In this document: piece by piece, positions 8,936 to 16,672 of the stretch
Layout: each line of letters begins with the position of its first letter
How positions within the stretch are numbered: the stretch's first letter is position 1
Source: Alteromonadaceae bacterium UBA2620
Lineage (GTDB): Bacteria > Pseudomonadota > Gammaproteobacteria > Enterobacterales > Alteromonadaceae
Assembly (NCBI GenBank): GCA_002339125.1
Contig: DDJQ01000024.1
Span: forward strand, 1 to 39,286
Length of the DNA stretch: 39,286 bases
Direction: 5' to 3'
Notes under the pieces: model-generated
Seen by the model: only the letters and a program-made list of their open reading frames with translations
Database searches by the model: none
What the model was told of the DNA's origin: nothing
Position numbers and translations under genes: made by a program

Positions 8936-9829
8936 TTATGCGGCCTGGGCTGATTTTTTACGTGATTCATAAAGGGTGGAAAAGTATACGTCCTCAAGAT
9001 TCGCCGGCGCCGCCTCAAAGCCTTTGGGCGCGTCATCGGCCATAATATGCACCACATGTTTACCGGCAATCAGCCGCGAGGAGATCAGGCTGTATTGTTG
9101 TTCAATTTCCTTAAGCTCTTCCTGGCTCACTTGCTTACACCAGATCCGGCCCTTAAGCTGATAAGTTAATTCAATGGGGTTTCCCTCAAGGAGGATTTGT
9201 CCCTGGCCCAGTACCGCCATGTTAGGGCAAAGCTCAGACACATCATCAACAATATGGGTAGAAAGGATAATCACCTTTTCTTCCCCCAGGCTCACCAACA
9301 GATTATGAAAGCGATTGCGTTCCTCCGGATCCAAACCGGCGGTGGGCTCATCCACAATAATCAAATCCGGGTCACCCAATAATGCCTGAGCAATCCCAAA
9401 TCGCTGCCGCATCCCCCCCGAATAACCACTCACAGCCTTATCTCGGTGCTGCCAGAGATTAGTGTGTACCAACAAACCTTCTACTGCTTCTTTACGTTCG
9501 GCTTTATTGTTTAAGCCCTTGAGGACAGCCAGGTGGTCAAGCAGACGCTCGGCGCTGATCCGCGGATATACGCCAAAATCCTGTGGCAGATAACCTAATC
9601 GCTGGCGCAGTTCATTAGGTTGGGCAATGACATCGGTACCGTCGAAGACGATGCTTCCCTGATCAGGCGCCTGCAGGGTAGCGATGGTACGCATTAAAGA
9701 AGATTTACCCGCGCCGTTAGGCCCTAAGAGGCCAAACATACCCTTGGGTATATTAAGGTTGATACCGTCCAGCGCACGCACGCCGTTAGAGTAGGTTTTG
9801 GTAAGTTGAGTGATTGAGAGCATGGCCAT
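8936..9829 (-). CDS. ABC transporter ATP-binding protein
   Basis: This 297-residue ATPase has Walker A GPNGAGKSS (near residues 35-43), signature YSGGMRQR, Walker B LIIVDEPTAGLDP and a switch histidine in LSTHIVDDV. The C-terminal extension is typical of ATPases paired with ABC-2 permeases. It lies 11 bases before the permease/peptidase fusion and must energise it. Two in-frame ATGs (9829 and 9823) are possible, with only a weak ribosome site (GACGGA) before them. A 6-bp inverted repeat sits just upstream. Confidence 0.93.
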   Translation of the reverse strand: MAMLSITQLTKTYSNGVRALDGINLNIPKGMFGLLGPNGAGKSSLMRTIATLQAPDQGSIVFDGTDVIAQPNELRQRLGYLPQDFGVYPRISAERLLDHLAVLKGLNNKAERKEAVEGLLVHTNLWQHRDKAVSGYSGGMRQRFGIAQALLGDPDLIIVDEPTAGLDPEERNRFHNLLVSLGEEKVIILSTHIVDDVSELCPNMAVLGQGQILLEGNPIELTYQLKGRIWCKQVSQEELKEIEQQYSLISSRLIAGKHVVHIMADDAPKGFEAAPANLEDVYFSTLYESRKKSAQAA

Positions 9830-9846
9830 TCCGTCTGCTTATAATT

Positions 9847-9861
9847 GTGTGATTTTCACAC
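9847..9861. promoter_or_regulatory. Inverted repeat GTGTGA-TTT-TCACAC upstream of ABC operon
   Basis: This perfect 6-bp inverted repeat with a 3-base spacer lies 18-32 bases before the ABC ATPase start, a position suited to a repressor site. The spacing rules out a standard CRP site (needs 6 between TGTGA and TCACA). The binding protein is unknown and no regulator gene is adjacent. Confidence 0.35.
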
Positions 9862-9920
9862 TACCCTATTAAGCTGGCCAGGTAAGCTCTAAATTTGTAA
9901 CGATTTATAACACTCTTGCT

Positions 9921-10778
9921 TCATCTTTGTCCGGGCCGGGGTTCACAGTCTCTGGGCATATTTTTGGGGCTGATCAACGCCGCCTCGGTGGAATGCACAG
10001 GCACGTCAACTTTGCCACTGGCAACTACCTCACCAAGCTGCCACAAACGCCATTCGCCGCGCTCGTAAACGTCCCATTGCTCGTCACTGGTAAGTGGTTC
10101 GGTGGCAATAACACTGACCACATCCTTTGGTGTGGTTTCGGCGGCAAAATCAATCTCTACTTCCACGTCTTTCAGACAAGCGGGACCAAACGGCGCTCGC
10201 CGGGTAATACTGGCCAGCTTGGTGCTGCAAAAAGTAAACAACCAGTCGCCGTTGCTCAGCAAGCAGTTAAACACCCCCTGGCGGGCATATTCCTGGGCCA
10301 GGCCAACCAGAGTTTGGGTGAGTTGTGCAGGCATGGCATCCCGGGGCAGGCTGTGACGCACCTGATTCATGATGTCGCAAAACAGCTCTTCACTATCGGT
10401 ATCACCAATGGCTTCGTACATACCCACCCGCCGGGAGAAACCCGGGATCTGACCATTGTGCGCAAATACCCAGTTACGCCCCCACAGTTCGCGAACAAAA
10501 GGATGGGTGTTGGCCAGATTAATGTTGCCAACATTAGCCTGGCGGATATGGCAGATAGCGGTTTTACTCTTAATCGGCAGTTTGCCAACAAACTCAGCGA
10601 TGGGTGAGGTGGCACAGGGCTCCGGATCGTGAAACAGCCGCACGCCTTTACCCTCGTAGAACGCCACGCCCCAACCATCTTTGTGTGGCCCGGTGCCGCC
10701 ACCGCGCCGTGTAAGTCCGGTAAAACTAAAACACAAATCAGTGGGCGTATTGGCACTCATACCGAGCAATTCACACAT
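9921..10778 (-). CDS. Class II glutamine amidotransferase (YafJ-like)
   Basis: This 285-residue protein belongs to the class II (Ntn-type) glutamine amidotransferase family without a synthase domain. Cys2 of MCELLGM is the N-terminal nucleophile after Met removal. Family motifs KDGWGVAFYEG, CHIRQANVG, NTHPF and FAHNGQIPG, with the TDSEELF segment, are all present, so it should release ammonia from glutamine or a related amide. The natural substrate of the YafJ group is not settled. It is soluble, transcribed alone and independent of the ABC operon downstream (142-bp gap from its start to none shared). Confidence 0.9.
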   Translation of the reverse strand: MCELLGMSANTPTDLCFSFTGLTRRGGGTGPHKDGWGVAFYEGKGVRLFHDPEPCATSPIAEFVGKLPIKSKTAICHIRQANVGNINLANTHPFVRELWGRNWVFAHNGQIPGFSRRVGMYEAIGDTDSEELFCDIMNQVRHSLPRDAMPAQLTQTLVGLAQEYARQGVFNCLLSNGDWLFTFCSTKLASITRRAPFGPACLKDVEVEIDFAAETTPKDVVSVIATEPLTSDEQWDVYERGEWRLWQLGEVVASGKVDVPVHSTEAALISPKNMPRDCEPRPGQR

Positions 10779-11166
10779 TGGCTAACCAACCTCAAGATAA
10801 ACGGATATGAGTGAAGAATAATCACTGACACCGGCGGATTCAACTCTCAGGTACAGTTATTACCGTCTGGATTAAGAAGCAAACCTCCGGAGTATCTCCA
10901 AAAGCTGTGAAAATACACACACTGATTAATATAAGCAATTGTTAAATATGGGAATTCAGCAGAAATAACCGCTTAAATGACGTTGACACGTTTTTTCACC
11001 AATTTATACTATTTTGGGCTGGATACCTGTGAGCTTATTGCGGTAAACTATCAGGTAGTAATTCAGGGCAACAGAATAACCAGCACTCCCGACCTGGTGT
11101 GCATTAGCGCAGCTGGTATTAATTCCGGAAGTTTGGCTGCCCGTATCCGAGCGATAATTAATAACA
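10779..11166. other. Intergenic region between divergent genes; promoter and long leader of the cyclase gene
   Basis: This 388-bp stretch holds no convincing gene. It contains a strong plus-strand promoter at 10983-11010 and therefore an approximately 150-base untranslated leader before the cyclase start. Around 10830-10900 there is a segment with ACTCTCAGGTAC, resembling the 3' part of a glycine aptamer, but no matching 5' half is evident. Confidence 0.5.
10983..11010 (+). promoter_or_regulatory. Sigma-70 promoter for the diguanylate cyclase
   Basis: TTGACA at 10983-10988 and TATACT at 11005-11010 are separated by 16 bases, nearly a consensus promoter. Transcription would begin near 11017, about 150 bases before the cyclase ATG. 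Confidence 0.65.
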
Positions 11167-12135
11167 ATGACCTTTCCAGACCTCACCAGAGCTTTTGAAC
11201 TGTCTTCCAGATTACTGGAAGCCAAAACATTTCACGATTTGAATGTCGTGCTAATGAATACTTTGCTTGACATCGACACCATCGAAAAGGTCTCTTCCTA
11301 CGAAATTCTGGGCCGGAATTACCGTGACGAACAGACGCCAGAGCCACTGATTCGCAAATTCCCGCTGTCGCTGGCAGAAGACTTCAAGGATGAGTTCACC
11401 GATATCGTGCGTGACATCAGCCTGCATGGTGAATCCGGGGTGTCTTTCCTGACCTGTGACAGGCAGGAGTACATTTATATTTACGTCAATCGCGGCGAGC
11501 CGCCTGAAAAACTGGTGTTGATAAAAGGCGTTGTGGACGAATATAACCTCGAAGTGGTGCGCGGTCTGGCAAAAATTTACGACCATCAGATTCGCCTGTT
11601 CGATACCAAAGAGCGGGACATTCTTACCCGCCTGAATAACCGCCAGACGCTCAGCAGCACCTTTGAACAGGTGCTCGATTTCTATCGCAATAACGCCAAC
11701 AACGAACTCAATTCCTATATCGCACTGCTCGATATTGATCATTTCAAAACGATAAACGATAAATTTGGTCACCTGTACGGCGACGAGGTATTAATCCACT
11801 TCGCCAATATTATGCGCACCACCTTCCGCCATTCCGACTTTTTGTTCCGCTATGGTGGTGAAGAGTTTCTGGTGATCATCAACCAAACCGATGAAAACGG
11901 TGCGCTGGCGGTGCTGGAACGATTCCGCCTGGCAGTTGAGCATTACGAATTTCCCTCCGGTAACGTCACCGTGAGCATTGGTTGTACGCCAATCAATACA
12001 CAACAAGCCGTGCCGCTGATGATCGAAGTTGCAGACGAAGCGCTGTACCTGTCAAAATCAAATGGCCGGAACCAGACTAACCTTCTCGAGCACTCAGCAA
12101 AACAGTTTGTTGATAACGATATAGAGTTTTTCTAG
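11167..12135 (+). CDS. Diguanylate cyclase (GGDEF domain)
   Basis: This 322-residue protein should make cyclic di-GMP from two GTP. The C-terminal GGDEF domain starts at DILTRLNNR (151-159). It carries the active signature GGEEF at 230-234 and the product-inhibition I-site RHSD at 221-224, five residues before the signature, so it is predicted to be active and feedback-inhibited. The N-terminal 150 residues show no membrane segment and look like a GAF-like cytoplasmic sensor, but I cannot assign it firmly. The ATG has only a weak ribosome site. It is preceded by a long leader from a strong promoter. No EAL domain is present. Confidence 0.9.
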   Translation: MTFPDLTRAFELSSRLLEAKTFHDLNVVLMNTLLDIDTIEKVSSYEILGRNYRDEQTPEPLIRKFPLSLAEDFKDEFTDIVRDISLHGESGVSFLTCDRQEYIYIYVNRGEPPEKLVLIKGVVDEYNLEVVRGLAKIYDHQIRLFDTKERDILTRLNNRQTLSSTFEQVLDFYRNNANNELNSYIALLDIDHFKTINDKFGHLYGDEVLIHFANIMRTTFRHSDFLFRYGGEEFLVIINQTDENGALAVLERFRLAVEHYEFPSGNVTVSIGCTPINTQQAVPLMIEVADEALYLSKSNGRNQTNLLEHSAKQFVDNDIEFF

Positions 12136-12270
12136 GCCGGCTCTGCACTCAACTTCAGCTGTCAGGCCTGAAGCAAGGCATTTTTAGACGGAAAGTGACT
12201 TTTGGCACTGTTTACCAACCCAGGCTAAACAGTACCCTGAGTCCGATTAAATCGACAGGGAATATAAGAG

Positions 12271-13167
12271 ATGTCATGTAAACTCACCCTTTTGCTGCTA
12301 GCCGGCAGCTTACTCACGGCTAAATTAACCTTCGCCTATGCACCAGCAGATCAGGTAGATAAATTACTGGAACAGGCGCAAGCCTTGTTGGGCTCTGACA
12401 TCGACGATGCCGAAGAAAAAATCGAGGAAGCTCTCGAGCTCGCCCCCAAACGTGCCGATGTACACTTTTTATGTGGTCAGGTCATGGGGATTCAGGCCAG
12501 CCAGTCGATTTTCTCGGCCCTCAGTTATGCTGGCAAATCCCTGGATTGCTTTAAACAGGCGGTCCAACTTGAGCCACAGAACACGGACTATAAGTTTGGC
12601 CTGATGATGTTTTATCTGGGCGCGCCAGGCATTGCCGGTGGCGATACGAAGCTGGCCTGGCAACAGGTAAACGATATTGCGGCACTCGATGAACAGGCAG
12701 GCATGCGCGCCAAATTAAACTACTACCGTCAGACCGATGACGATAAGGCCTATGCGGAGACCATGACTAGCGCCCAACAACGCTACCCCGACCATGCCGA
12801 GTTCTATTACCAGCATGGTCTGGCACTACAGCAACAGGAGCAATACGAACAAGCGCTGGCGCAATTCACCCAAGCTACCAAAGCCACTGTTGACGACGAA
12901 GAAGCACACTTCAAGCTAAGTGCCCTGTACCAGATAGGCCGCAACGCGGTGTTTAGTAAGCAGTCAGTTCAGCAAGGTATCGAAGCATTACTGGATTATG
13001 TCGAGGCAAGACCGGCTGACACAGGCCTGCCATCTGAGCAATGGGCTCATTTTCGGCTGGCCCAGCTCTACCGGCTAACCAGTGCAACTGATGCGGTAAA
13101 ACAGCACCTCAAGCTCGCGGCAAACACTGACGATAAGCAATTACAGGACAATATCGACGACTTTTAG
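12271..13167 (+). CDS. Periplasmic TPR-repeat protein
   Basis: This 298-residue protein has a signal peptide (hydrophobic stretch at 5-22 ending LTFAYA) followed by tetratricopeptide-like helical pairs, for example AQALLGSDIDDAEEKIEEAL, KSLDCFKQAVQLEPQNTDYK and YQHGLALQQQEQYEQALAQF. TPR proteins act as binding scaffolds, and no catalytic motif is seen. The partner is unknown. It lies between the cyclase and a Tat-exported dioxygenase-like protein, all on the plus strand but with gaps over 100 bp, so an operon is not certain. Confidence 0.8.
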   Translation: MSCKLTLLLLAGSLLTAKLTFAYAPADQVDKLLEQAQALLGSDIDDAEEKIEEALELAPKRADVHFLCGQVMGIQASQSIFSALSYAGKSLDCFKQAVQLEPQNTDYKFGLMMFYLGAPGIAGGDTKLAWQQVNDIAALDEQAGMRAKLNYYRQTDDDKAYAETMTSAQQRYPDHAEFYYQHGLALQQQEQYEQALAQFTQATKATVDDEEAHFKLSALYQIGRNAVFSKQSVQQGIEALLDYVEARPADTGLPSEQWAHFRLAQLYRLTSATDAVKQHLKLAANTDDKQLQDNIDDF

Positions 13168-13293
13168 GTGACCAGGCTTATGCTGAATGCCGCGAATGTC
13201 GGTTAACGCTAAGCAATGCAAAGTTATGCAAAGCCTGCAATAACCGCGACGTTTTAAGGTCCATTGAGTACTTTAACTCTCTGGACTTTTGCT

Positions 13294-14166
13294 ATGACTA
13301 CAAATCTTCAGCGCCGCCGAATGCTGGTGAAATCAGCGGCGGGCATCACCATTCTGGCGCCAACGTTTTTCTTTATGGGCTGCAACAGTAGCAGCACCTC
13401 GCCTTCTGCCGACTCAACGACAACCGAATCCTCCTCGGGTAGCAATACCGGTGGCTCATCAAGTAGTGGTGGTAGCGTTGAAACTACCACAGACTGGGCA
13501 TCCGGCGGAACGGTTTCGATAACGGAATCATTTCCTGATGACAGCTTATTCGATACCGGAAGCAGCTGTTCGGTGGAGCTCACAGAGTCACTAACGGAAG
13601 GCCCCTGCTATTTCGACAGTGATTATCGCGACGATATTTCGGAGCAACAAACCGGTCTGCCAATGATGCTGTGTCTGCAACTGGTTGATAGCGACTGCAA
13701 CCCGTTGTCAGGTTATGAAATCGAGGTATGGCACTGTGATGTTGAAGGGATCTATTCAGGTGATAGCAGCGACAGCGTTGACGGCAATGGCTTTAATTCT
13801 TCTTTCTGTACCGGTAATGACAGCGCCGCCCTGGCTGCAAAGTGGTTTCGCGGTATTGCCGTCACCGACGCCAGCGGCAGAGTGAATTTCTACAGCTGTT
13901 TCCCGGGCTGGTACAGCAGCCGGGCTATTCATATTCACTTTAGGGTTAAGAGCAACAATAGCGACCAGCTTATCTCTCAGTTTGGTTTTGATGACGATTT
14001 CGTTGATACCATTTGTTCAACCCACCCCGACTACCTGAGTAGAGGCGAACCCGACACCCACATTAGCCGTGATACGGTTTTCGACGGAGATGAGGATGAG
14101 CTTTTCAATATAGCGCAGAATACCGATGGTTCTTTACTGGCCTGGAAACGCATAATCATTTCCTGA
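13294..14166 (+). CDS. Exported intradiol ring-cleavage dioxygenase-like protein
   Basis: This 290-residue protein has a twin-arginine type leader (RRRMLVKSAAG, residues 7-17) ending in a lipobox-like FMGC with Cys30, so it is probably a Tat-exported lipoprotein. Residues 31-66 are a Ser/Thr/Gly-rich linker. The rest is an intradiol-dioxygenase fold with likely non-haem iron(III) ligands Tyr154 (GIYSG), Tyr207 (PGWYSSR), His213 and His215 (HIHF). Cytoplasmic catechol and protocatechuate dioxygenases lack such leaders; secreted versions are known in several phyla, and their substrate is unclear. The ATG at 13294 is preferred over TTG 13264 because it places the twin arginines at the N-terminus. 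Confidence 0.82.
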   Translation: MTTNLQRRRMLVKSAAGITILAPTFFFMGCNSSSTSPSADSTTTESSSGSNTGGSSSSGGSVETTTDWASGGTVSITESFPDDSLFDTGSSCSVELTESLTEGPCYFDSDYRDDISEQQTGLPMMLCLQLVDSDCNPLSGYEIEVWHCDVEGIYSGDSSDSVDGNGFNSSFCTGNDSAALAAKWFRGIAVTDASGRVNFYSCFPGWYSSRAIHIHFRVKSNNSDQLISQFGFDDDFVDTICSTHPDYLSRGEPDTHISRDTVFDGDEDELFNIAQNTDGSLLAWKRIIIS

Positions 14167-14174
14167 TCCCGTAT

Positions 14175-14300
14175 TCACATATTGGCAACCGGGGTATCCT
14201 CAGCGGGTACCCGACGGTTGGTGTTAAGCAAAATATCAAAGCTGGAGGCAATCAAACACACCGCCAGATACACCAGCCCCCCTGACTGACCAGACCAATA
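14175..14300 (-). pseudogene. C-terminal fragment of a membrane protein
   Basis: On the minus strand an open frame of 41 codons ends at 14175-14177 and reads as a membrane-protein tail: the hydrophobic helix GGLVYLAVCLIASSFDILL followed by a short polar tail (NTNRRVPAEDTPVANM). There is no start codon, and an in-frame stop lies just upstream. It is head-to-head with the LacI-type gene, so it may be what remains of a transporter that this regulator once controlled. The family is not identified. Confidence 0.4.
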
Positions 14301-14319
14301 TTAGGGGCTAACAGCGGGG

Positions 14320-14335
14320 GGGAAACGTGTTTCCC
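14320..14335. promoter_or_regulatory. LacI/GalR-type operator
   Basis: GGGAAACGTGTTTCCC is a 16-bp palindrome with only the central pair mismatched, the size and AAACG..TTT layout typical of LacI-family operators. It lies 80 bp before the GalR-like gene and beside the truncated membrane gene, so it probably controlled both. Confidence 0.55.
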
Positions 14336-14414
14336 TTGCAGCATTTTAAAAGTACCCTCATCATAGGCGATAACAAGTAAAAATGCCGTACAACCCTTAA
14401 GCAACGGAAGATAA

Positions 14415-15422
14415 ATGATAACCATCAAGGATATTGCCGAAGCGGCAAACGTTTCCCCTGCGACTGTTTCACGAGTGATTAATAATGGTCCGAAGGTTGG
14501 CCCGAAAACTCGCGAGCACGTTAAAGCTGTGATGGACAAAATGGGCTATCGGCCCAACATTAACGCGCGGGCGCTGGTCACACAAAAAAGCACCTCACTG
14601 GGACTGGTGCTGGCAGAGCTAATGGACCCGTTTTTTGCTACCTATGCCGATGCCATCGAAAAAGTCGCACGTAAAGCCAACACCCAACTGTTGATGAGCT
14701 CAGGCTCCGTGCAGGCTAATACCGAGCTAAAAGCTATCGAAACTCTGCTTAATCATCGGGTTAAAGCCATGGTGGTTCACGCCAAATTTCTTGATGACGA
14801 CACGCTGATCCAGCTGTCCCGTCAGGTCCCCGGCTTTGTGCTTATCAACCGTTATATTGACGCGATCAAACATCGCTGTGTGTGGCTGGACAATGTCGCC
14901 GGCGGGCGGATGATGGCCGAACATGTGCTCAAGCTCGGTCACCGCAAGATTGCGGTTATCAGCAGTGATTTTGCCATTGAGGACCGCGTCCAACGCGAAC
15001 AGGGGATCAGGGAGTCCCTCGCTGAATCGGGAATTGACTTAAGCGACTCACAAATAGTCCATGCCGCCCCTAACCAGGAAGGCGGTGAAATCGCCATGCG
15101 GCAATTGCTTGCGGCCGATGCTCGTTTTACTGCGATTCTGGCCTACAACGACGCCATGGCCGCAGGTGCCATTAATACGTTGTACGACCACAACCTTGAA
15201 GTGCCCAGGGACGTTTCCGTGATGGGCTTCGATGATGTATTACAGGCGCAGTTTTGTCGCCCTAAATTAACGACCATGAACTATCCTATTGAATGGATGG
15301 CATCCCAGGCAGCCAGCCTGGCTTTAGACTACGCTCAGGGTAAGCAGCCTGATACGGACGTTACCTATAAATACCTGCCCACCATTGTGGCCAGAAACTC
15401 CGTAGCCAGATGCATCGGATAG
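14415..15422 (+). CDS. LacI-family transcriptional regulator, GalR-like
   Basis: This 335-residue regulator has an N-terminal helix-turn-helix (TIKDIAEAANVSPATVSRVI, residues 3-22), hinge helix YRPNINARAL and a periplasmic-binding-protein-like sensor domain. It resembles E. coli GalR in many blocks: VVHAK, VLINR, ESGI, YNDAMAAGA, MGFDDVL, LTTMNYPIEWMASQAA. The ligand is therefore probably a sugar, but cannot be named. A palindrome upstream suggests autoregulation. No intact sugar gene is adjacent: downstream is the convergent acdS, upstream only a membrane-protein tail, so its targets may be elsewhere or lost. Confidence 0.92.
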   Translation: MITIKDIAEAANVSPATVSRVINNGPKVGPKTREHVKAVMDKMGYRPNINARALVTQKSTSLGLVLAELMDPFFATYADAIEKVARKANTQLLMSSGSVQANTELKAIETLLNHRVKAMVVHAKFLDDDTLIQLSRQVPGFVLINRYIDAIKHRCVWLDNVAGGRMMAEHVLKLGHRKIAVISSDFAIEDRVQREQGIRESLAESGIDLSDSQIVHAAPNQEGGEIAMRQLLAADARFTAILAYNDAMAAGAINTLYDHNLEVPRDVSVMGFDDVLQAQFCRPKLTTMNYPIEWMASQAASLALDYAQGKQPDTDVTYKYLPTIVARNSVARCIG

Positions 15423-15435
15423 CGCCTGCTTTTTA

Positions 15436-15467
15436 TTAGAGGCGAACACTGCAAGTGCCGCCTCTAA
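15436..15467. terminator. Hairpin between convergent lacI-type gene and acdS
   Basis: TTAGAGGCG and CGCCTCTAA form a perfect 9-bp stem around a 14-base loop that contains a smaller CACT/AGTG pairing. It sits between two convergent stops. There is no T-run after the stem in either direction, so a terminator role is only likely by position. Confidence 0.4.
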
Positions 15468-15488
15468 CCAATCTAATGCTCTTTCTTG

Positions 15489-16511
15489 TCAACCGTCTTT
15501 GTAGTGATAGCTGTAGCCATTCAGTGCCGGTGCACCGCCAAGGTGGGCGTAAAGCACTTTAGAGCCTTCCGGAAAGAAGCCTTTTTTCGTCAGGTCGATA
15601 AGGCCCTGCATAGACTTTCCTTCATACACCGGGTCGGTGATCATCGCCTCAGTTTTCGCCGCCAGTCGGATAGCTTCATTAGTTTCCTCAGATGGGACAC
15701 CGTAAGCCGGATAAGCGTAATCCGGGTTAATGACGATTTCGTCTTCACGTACCTCGCGGCCTAAACCTACCAACTCTGCCGTTTTATTAACGATACTAGT
15801 GACCTGATCGCGGGTTTGTTCAACCGTACCCGACGCATCAATGCCAATCACGGTATCTGCTCGATCGTGATTGGCAAAACCTACAATCATACCGCCCTGG
15901 GTAGAGCCGGTTACAACGCACACCACGATGTAGTCAAACTTAAACCCCAGTTCTTTTTCCTGAGCAATAACTTCTTCGGCAAAACCAATGTAACCCAGCG
16001 CGCCGTATTTATGTACCGAGGCGCCAGCCGGGATTGCATAAGGCTTACCACCAGCGTCTTCTACCGACTGAATGGCTTTCTGCCAGCTGTCTCGTATGCC
16101 AATATCAAAGCCGTCATCCACCAGGCGGCTGTCGGCGCCCATTAAACGGGTCAGTTGGATATTACCAACCCGGTCGTAAACCGCGTCATAGTGTGGCACC
16201 CATTTTTCCTGTACCACCACACACTTCATACCAATTTTCGCTGCCGTCGCAGCAACCATGCGGGTATGATTAGACTGTACCCCGCCAATTGACACCAGCG
16301 TATCGGCGCCACTGGCCAGGGCATCCGGCACTATGTACTCGAGCTTCCTGAGCTTGTTGCCGCCCAGTGCCAAACCGGAATTACAATCCTCTCGTTTGGC
16401 ATAAATATCAACCTTACCGCCAAGCGCTTCGCTCAGCCGTGGCAAATACTCAATTGGTGTTACCCCGAATGTCAGTGGGTAACGCTCAAAGTTACTGATT
16501 AATGACTTCAT
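15489..16511 (-). CDS. acdS: 1-aminocyclopropane-1-carboxylate deaminase
   Basis: This 340-residue PLP enzyme converts ACC to 2-oxobutyrate and ammonia. It closely matches characterised Pseudomonas ACC deaminases in NFERYPLTFG, YAKREDCNSGLA, SIGGVQSNHTR and DYIVVCVVTGSTQGG. Lys53 in GGNKLRK is the PLP lysine. Two residues that separate true ACC deaminase from D-cysteine desulfhydrase are the ACC type: Glu in DPVYEGKSM and Leu in AHLGG. The ATG at 16511 gives the family length; an upstream codon at 16544 adds 11 residues not seen in homologues. It is divergent from an XRE-cupin regulator and shares twin operators with it, instead of the usual Lrp-type AcdR. Confidence 0.93.
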   Translation of the reverse strand: MKSLISNFERYPLTFGVTPIEYLPRLSEALGGKVDIYAKREDCNSGLALGGNKLRKLEYIVPDALASGADTLVSIGGVQSNHTRMVAATAAKIGMKCVVVQEKWVPHYDAVYDRVGNIQLTRLMGADSRLVDDGFDIGIRDSWQKAIQSVEDAGGKPYAIPAGASVHKYGALGYIGFAEEVIAQEKELGFKFDYIVVCVVTGSTQGGMIVGFANHDRADTVIGIDASGTVEQTRDQVTSIVNKTAELVGLGREVREDEIVINPDYAYPAYGVPSEETNEAIRLAAKTEAMITDPVYEGKSMQGLIDLTKKGFFPEGSKVLYAHLGGAPALNGYSYHYKDG

Positions 16512-16602
16512 AAACCTGTTTCCAAAAAAATGACTGATGCTCACTACGCTGCCAGCGTGGGCCTTGCTGTTTTTGTAACATTTATCAGACCTGATGCCTG
16601 TT

Positions 16603-16618
16603 GTGCGTTATACTGCAC
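16603..16618. promoter_or_regulatory. Operator 1 (acdS side)
   Basis: GTGCGTTATACTGCAC is a degenerate copy of the perfect palindrome at 16640-16657, 38 bp away centre to centre. On the minus strand it contains TATAAC, a plausible -10 box for acdS, so a bound regulator would directly affect acdS transcription. Confidence 0.6.
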
Positions 16619-16639
16619 AGCGATAACCCACCATACCAC

Positions 16640-16657
16640 TGTGCGTTATAACGCACA
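16640..16657. promoter_or_regulatory. Operator 2 (regulator side), perfect palindrome
   Basis: TGTGCGTTATAACGCACA is an 18-bp perfect palindrome 16 bases before the regulator start. Its TATAAC can act as the regulator's -10 box, so the site would overlap that promoter and allow autoregulation. A start of transcription near 16659 would leave only about 13 bases of leader. Confidence 0.7.
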
Positions 16658-16672
16658 AACAATTATTTCGTT

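Noticed and set aside
9847..9861. CRP site
   Set aside because: TGTGA and TCACA are present but separated by 3 bases instead of 6, so the CRP dimer would not fit.
9927..10607. Long plus-strand open frame opposite the amidotransferase
   Set aside because: It is a shadow of a gene with clear family motifs on the minus strand; its own translation shows no domain.
11010..11166. c-di-GMP riboswitch in the cyclase leader
   Set aside because: CAGGGCAAC resembles part of the GEMM core, but the required tetraloop and receptor helices were not found by eye.
10977..11198. Open frame of 73 codons before the cyclase
   Set aside because: It begins inside the promoter's -35 box, overlaps the cyclase start, has no ribosome site and has no recognisable protein features.
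15489..16511. D-cysteine desulfhydrase as an alternative to ACC deaminase
   Set aside because: The diagnostic Glu (VYEGK) and Leu (HLGG) positions are of the ACC deaminase type.
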